A stretch of 5,586 bases of DNA from JAAZMI01 sp964603615. GTDB taxonomy: Bacteria; Bacillota; Dethiobacteria; DTU022; UBA8154. The notes beneath the pieces were generated by a model. It was not told where the DNA came from and did no database searches. It was given only the letters and a program-made list of their open reading frames with translations. Both the position numbers and the translations under genes were made by a program. Below, one piece after another: positions 5,544 through 5,586 of the stretch. How positions within the stretch are numbered: position 1 is the stretch's first letter; each line of letters begins with the position of its first letter. The DNA is taken from the NCBI GenBank assembly GCA_964603615.1, contig CAZRVU010000076.1, positions 1 through 5,586 on the forward strand, given 5' to 3'.

Positions 5544-5586
5544 CTTTAAGCCACCTCCTGTTTTTCCTTAGAAATATAAAAAAGCA
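5544..5586 (-). promoter_or_regulatory. 3' end of the infC leader, possibly the end of an L20-type leader
   Basis: Only 43 bases upstream of infC are visible. On the minus strand they open with TGC followed by TTTTTT (5583-5578), then AT-rich sequence and the infC ribosome binding site. In Bacillus and relatives an L20-binding leader ending in an intrinsic terminator precedes infC, and the U-run would fit the tail of such a terminator. The hairpin itself would be outside the window, so this is inference. Confidence 0.3.
5551..5559 (-). promoter_or_regulatory. Strong ribosome binding site that fixes the AUU start of infC
   Basis: The minus strand reads AGGAGGTGG, nearly the full anti-16S complement, at normal distance from ATT 5543. 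No ATG, GTG or TTG lies at a suitable distance in the infC frame. A strong Shine-Dalgarno site next to a weak start codon is the usual arrangement for infC. Confidence 0.85.

Overview
The window looks like a piece of a low-to-moderate G+C, Gram-positive genome. The best match is an anaerobic Clostridia/Peptococcaceae-type Firmicute. This rests on strong AGGAGG-type ribosome binding sites, the infC-rpmI-rplT ribosomal cluster, and an RNA methyltransferase of the YsgA/RlmP type downstream, as in the Bacillus infC...ysgA...pheS neighbourhood. The genus cannot be fixed from the sequence alone.

All six complete genes lie on the minus strand, so transcription runs from high to low coordinates. In that order: infC (translation initiation factor IF3, starting with the rare codon AUU), rpmI (L35), rplT (L20), a 205-base gap, trkA and trkH (potassium uptake, 3 bases apart), a 133-base gap, and a SPOUT-class rRNA 2'-O-methyltransferase (probably RlmP-like). 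A non-coding stretch of about 380 bases follows. It holds a well-formed sigma-A-type promoter and ends in the first codons of another minus-strand reading frame that leaves the window at base 1.

Functionally the window is a translation cluster (initiation factor, two 50S proteins, an rRNA-modifying enzyme) with a two-gene potassium transporter inserted in it. TrkA is the cytoplasmic NAD(H)/nucleotide-binding RCK subunit that gates the membrane channel TrkH. In bacteria of this group L20 normally represses its own operon through a leader upstream of infC. Only the last 43 bases of that leader are in view.

I found no new mobile element, CRISPR array, RNA gene or defence system. The items worth a second look are small: the AUU start of infC, the promoter plus possible RBS-masking hairpin before the truncated gene, an inverted repeat in front of trkA, short repeats in the non-coding stretch, and two perfect DnaA-box 9-mers around rplT.
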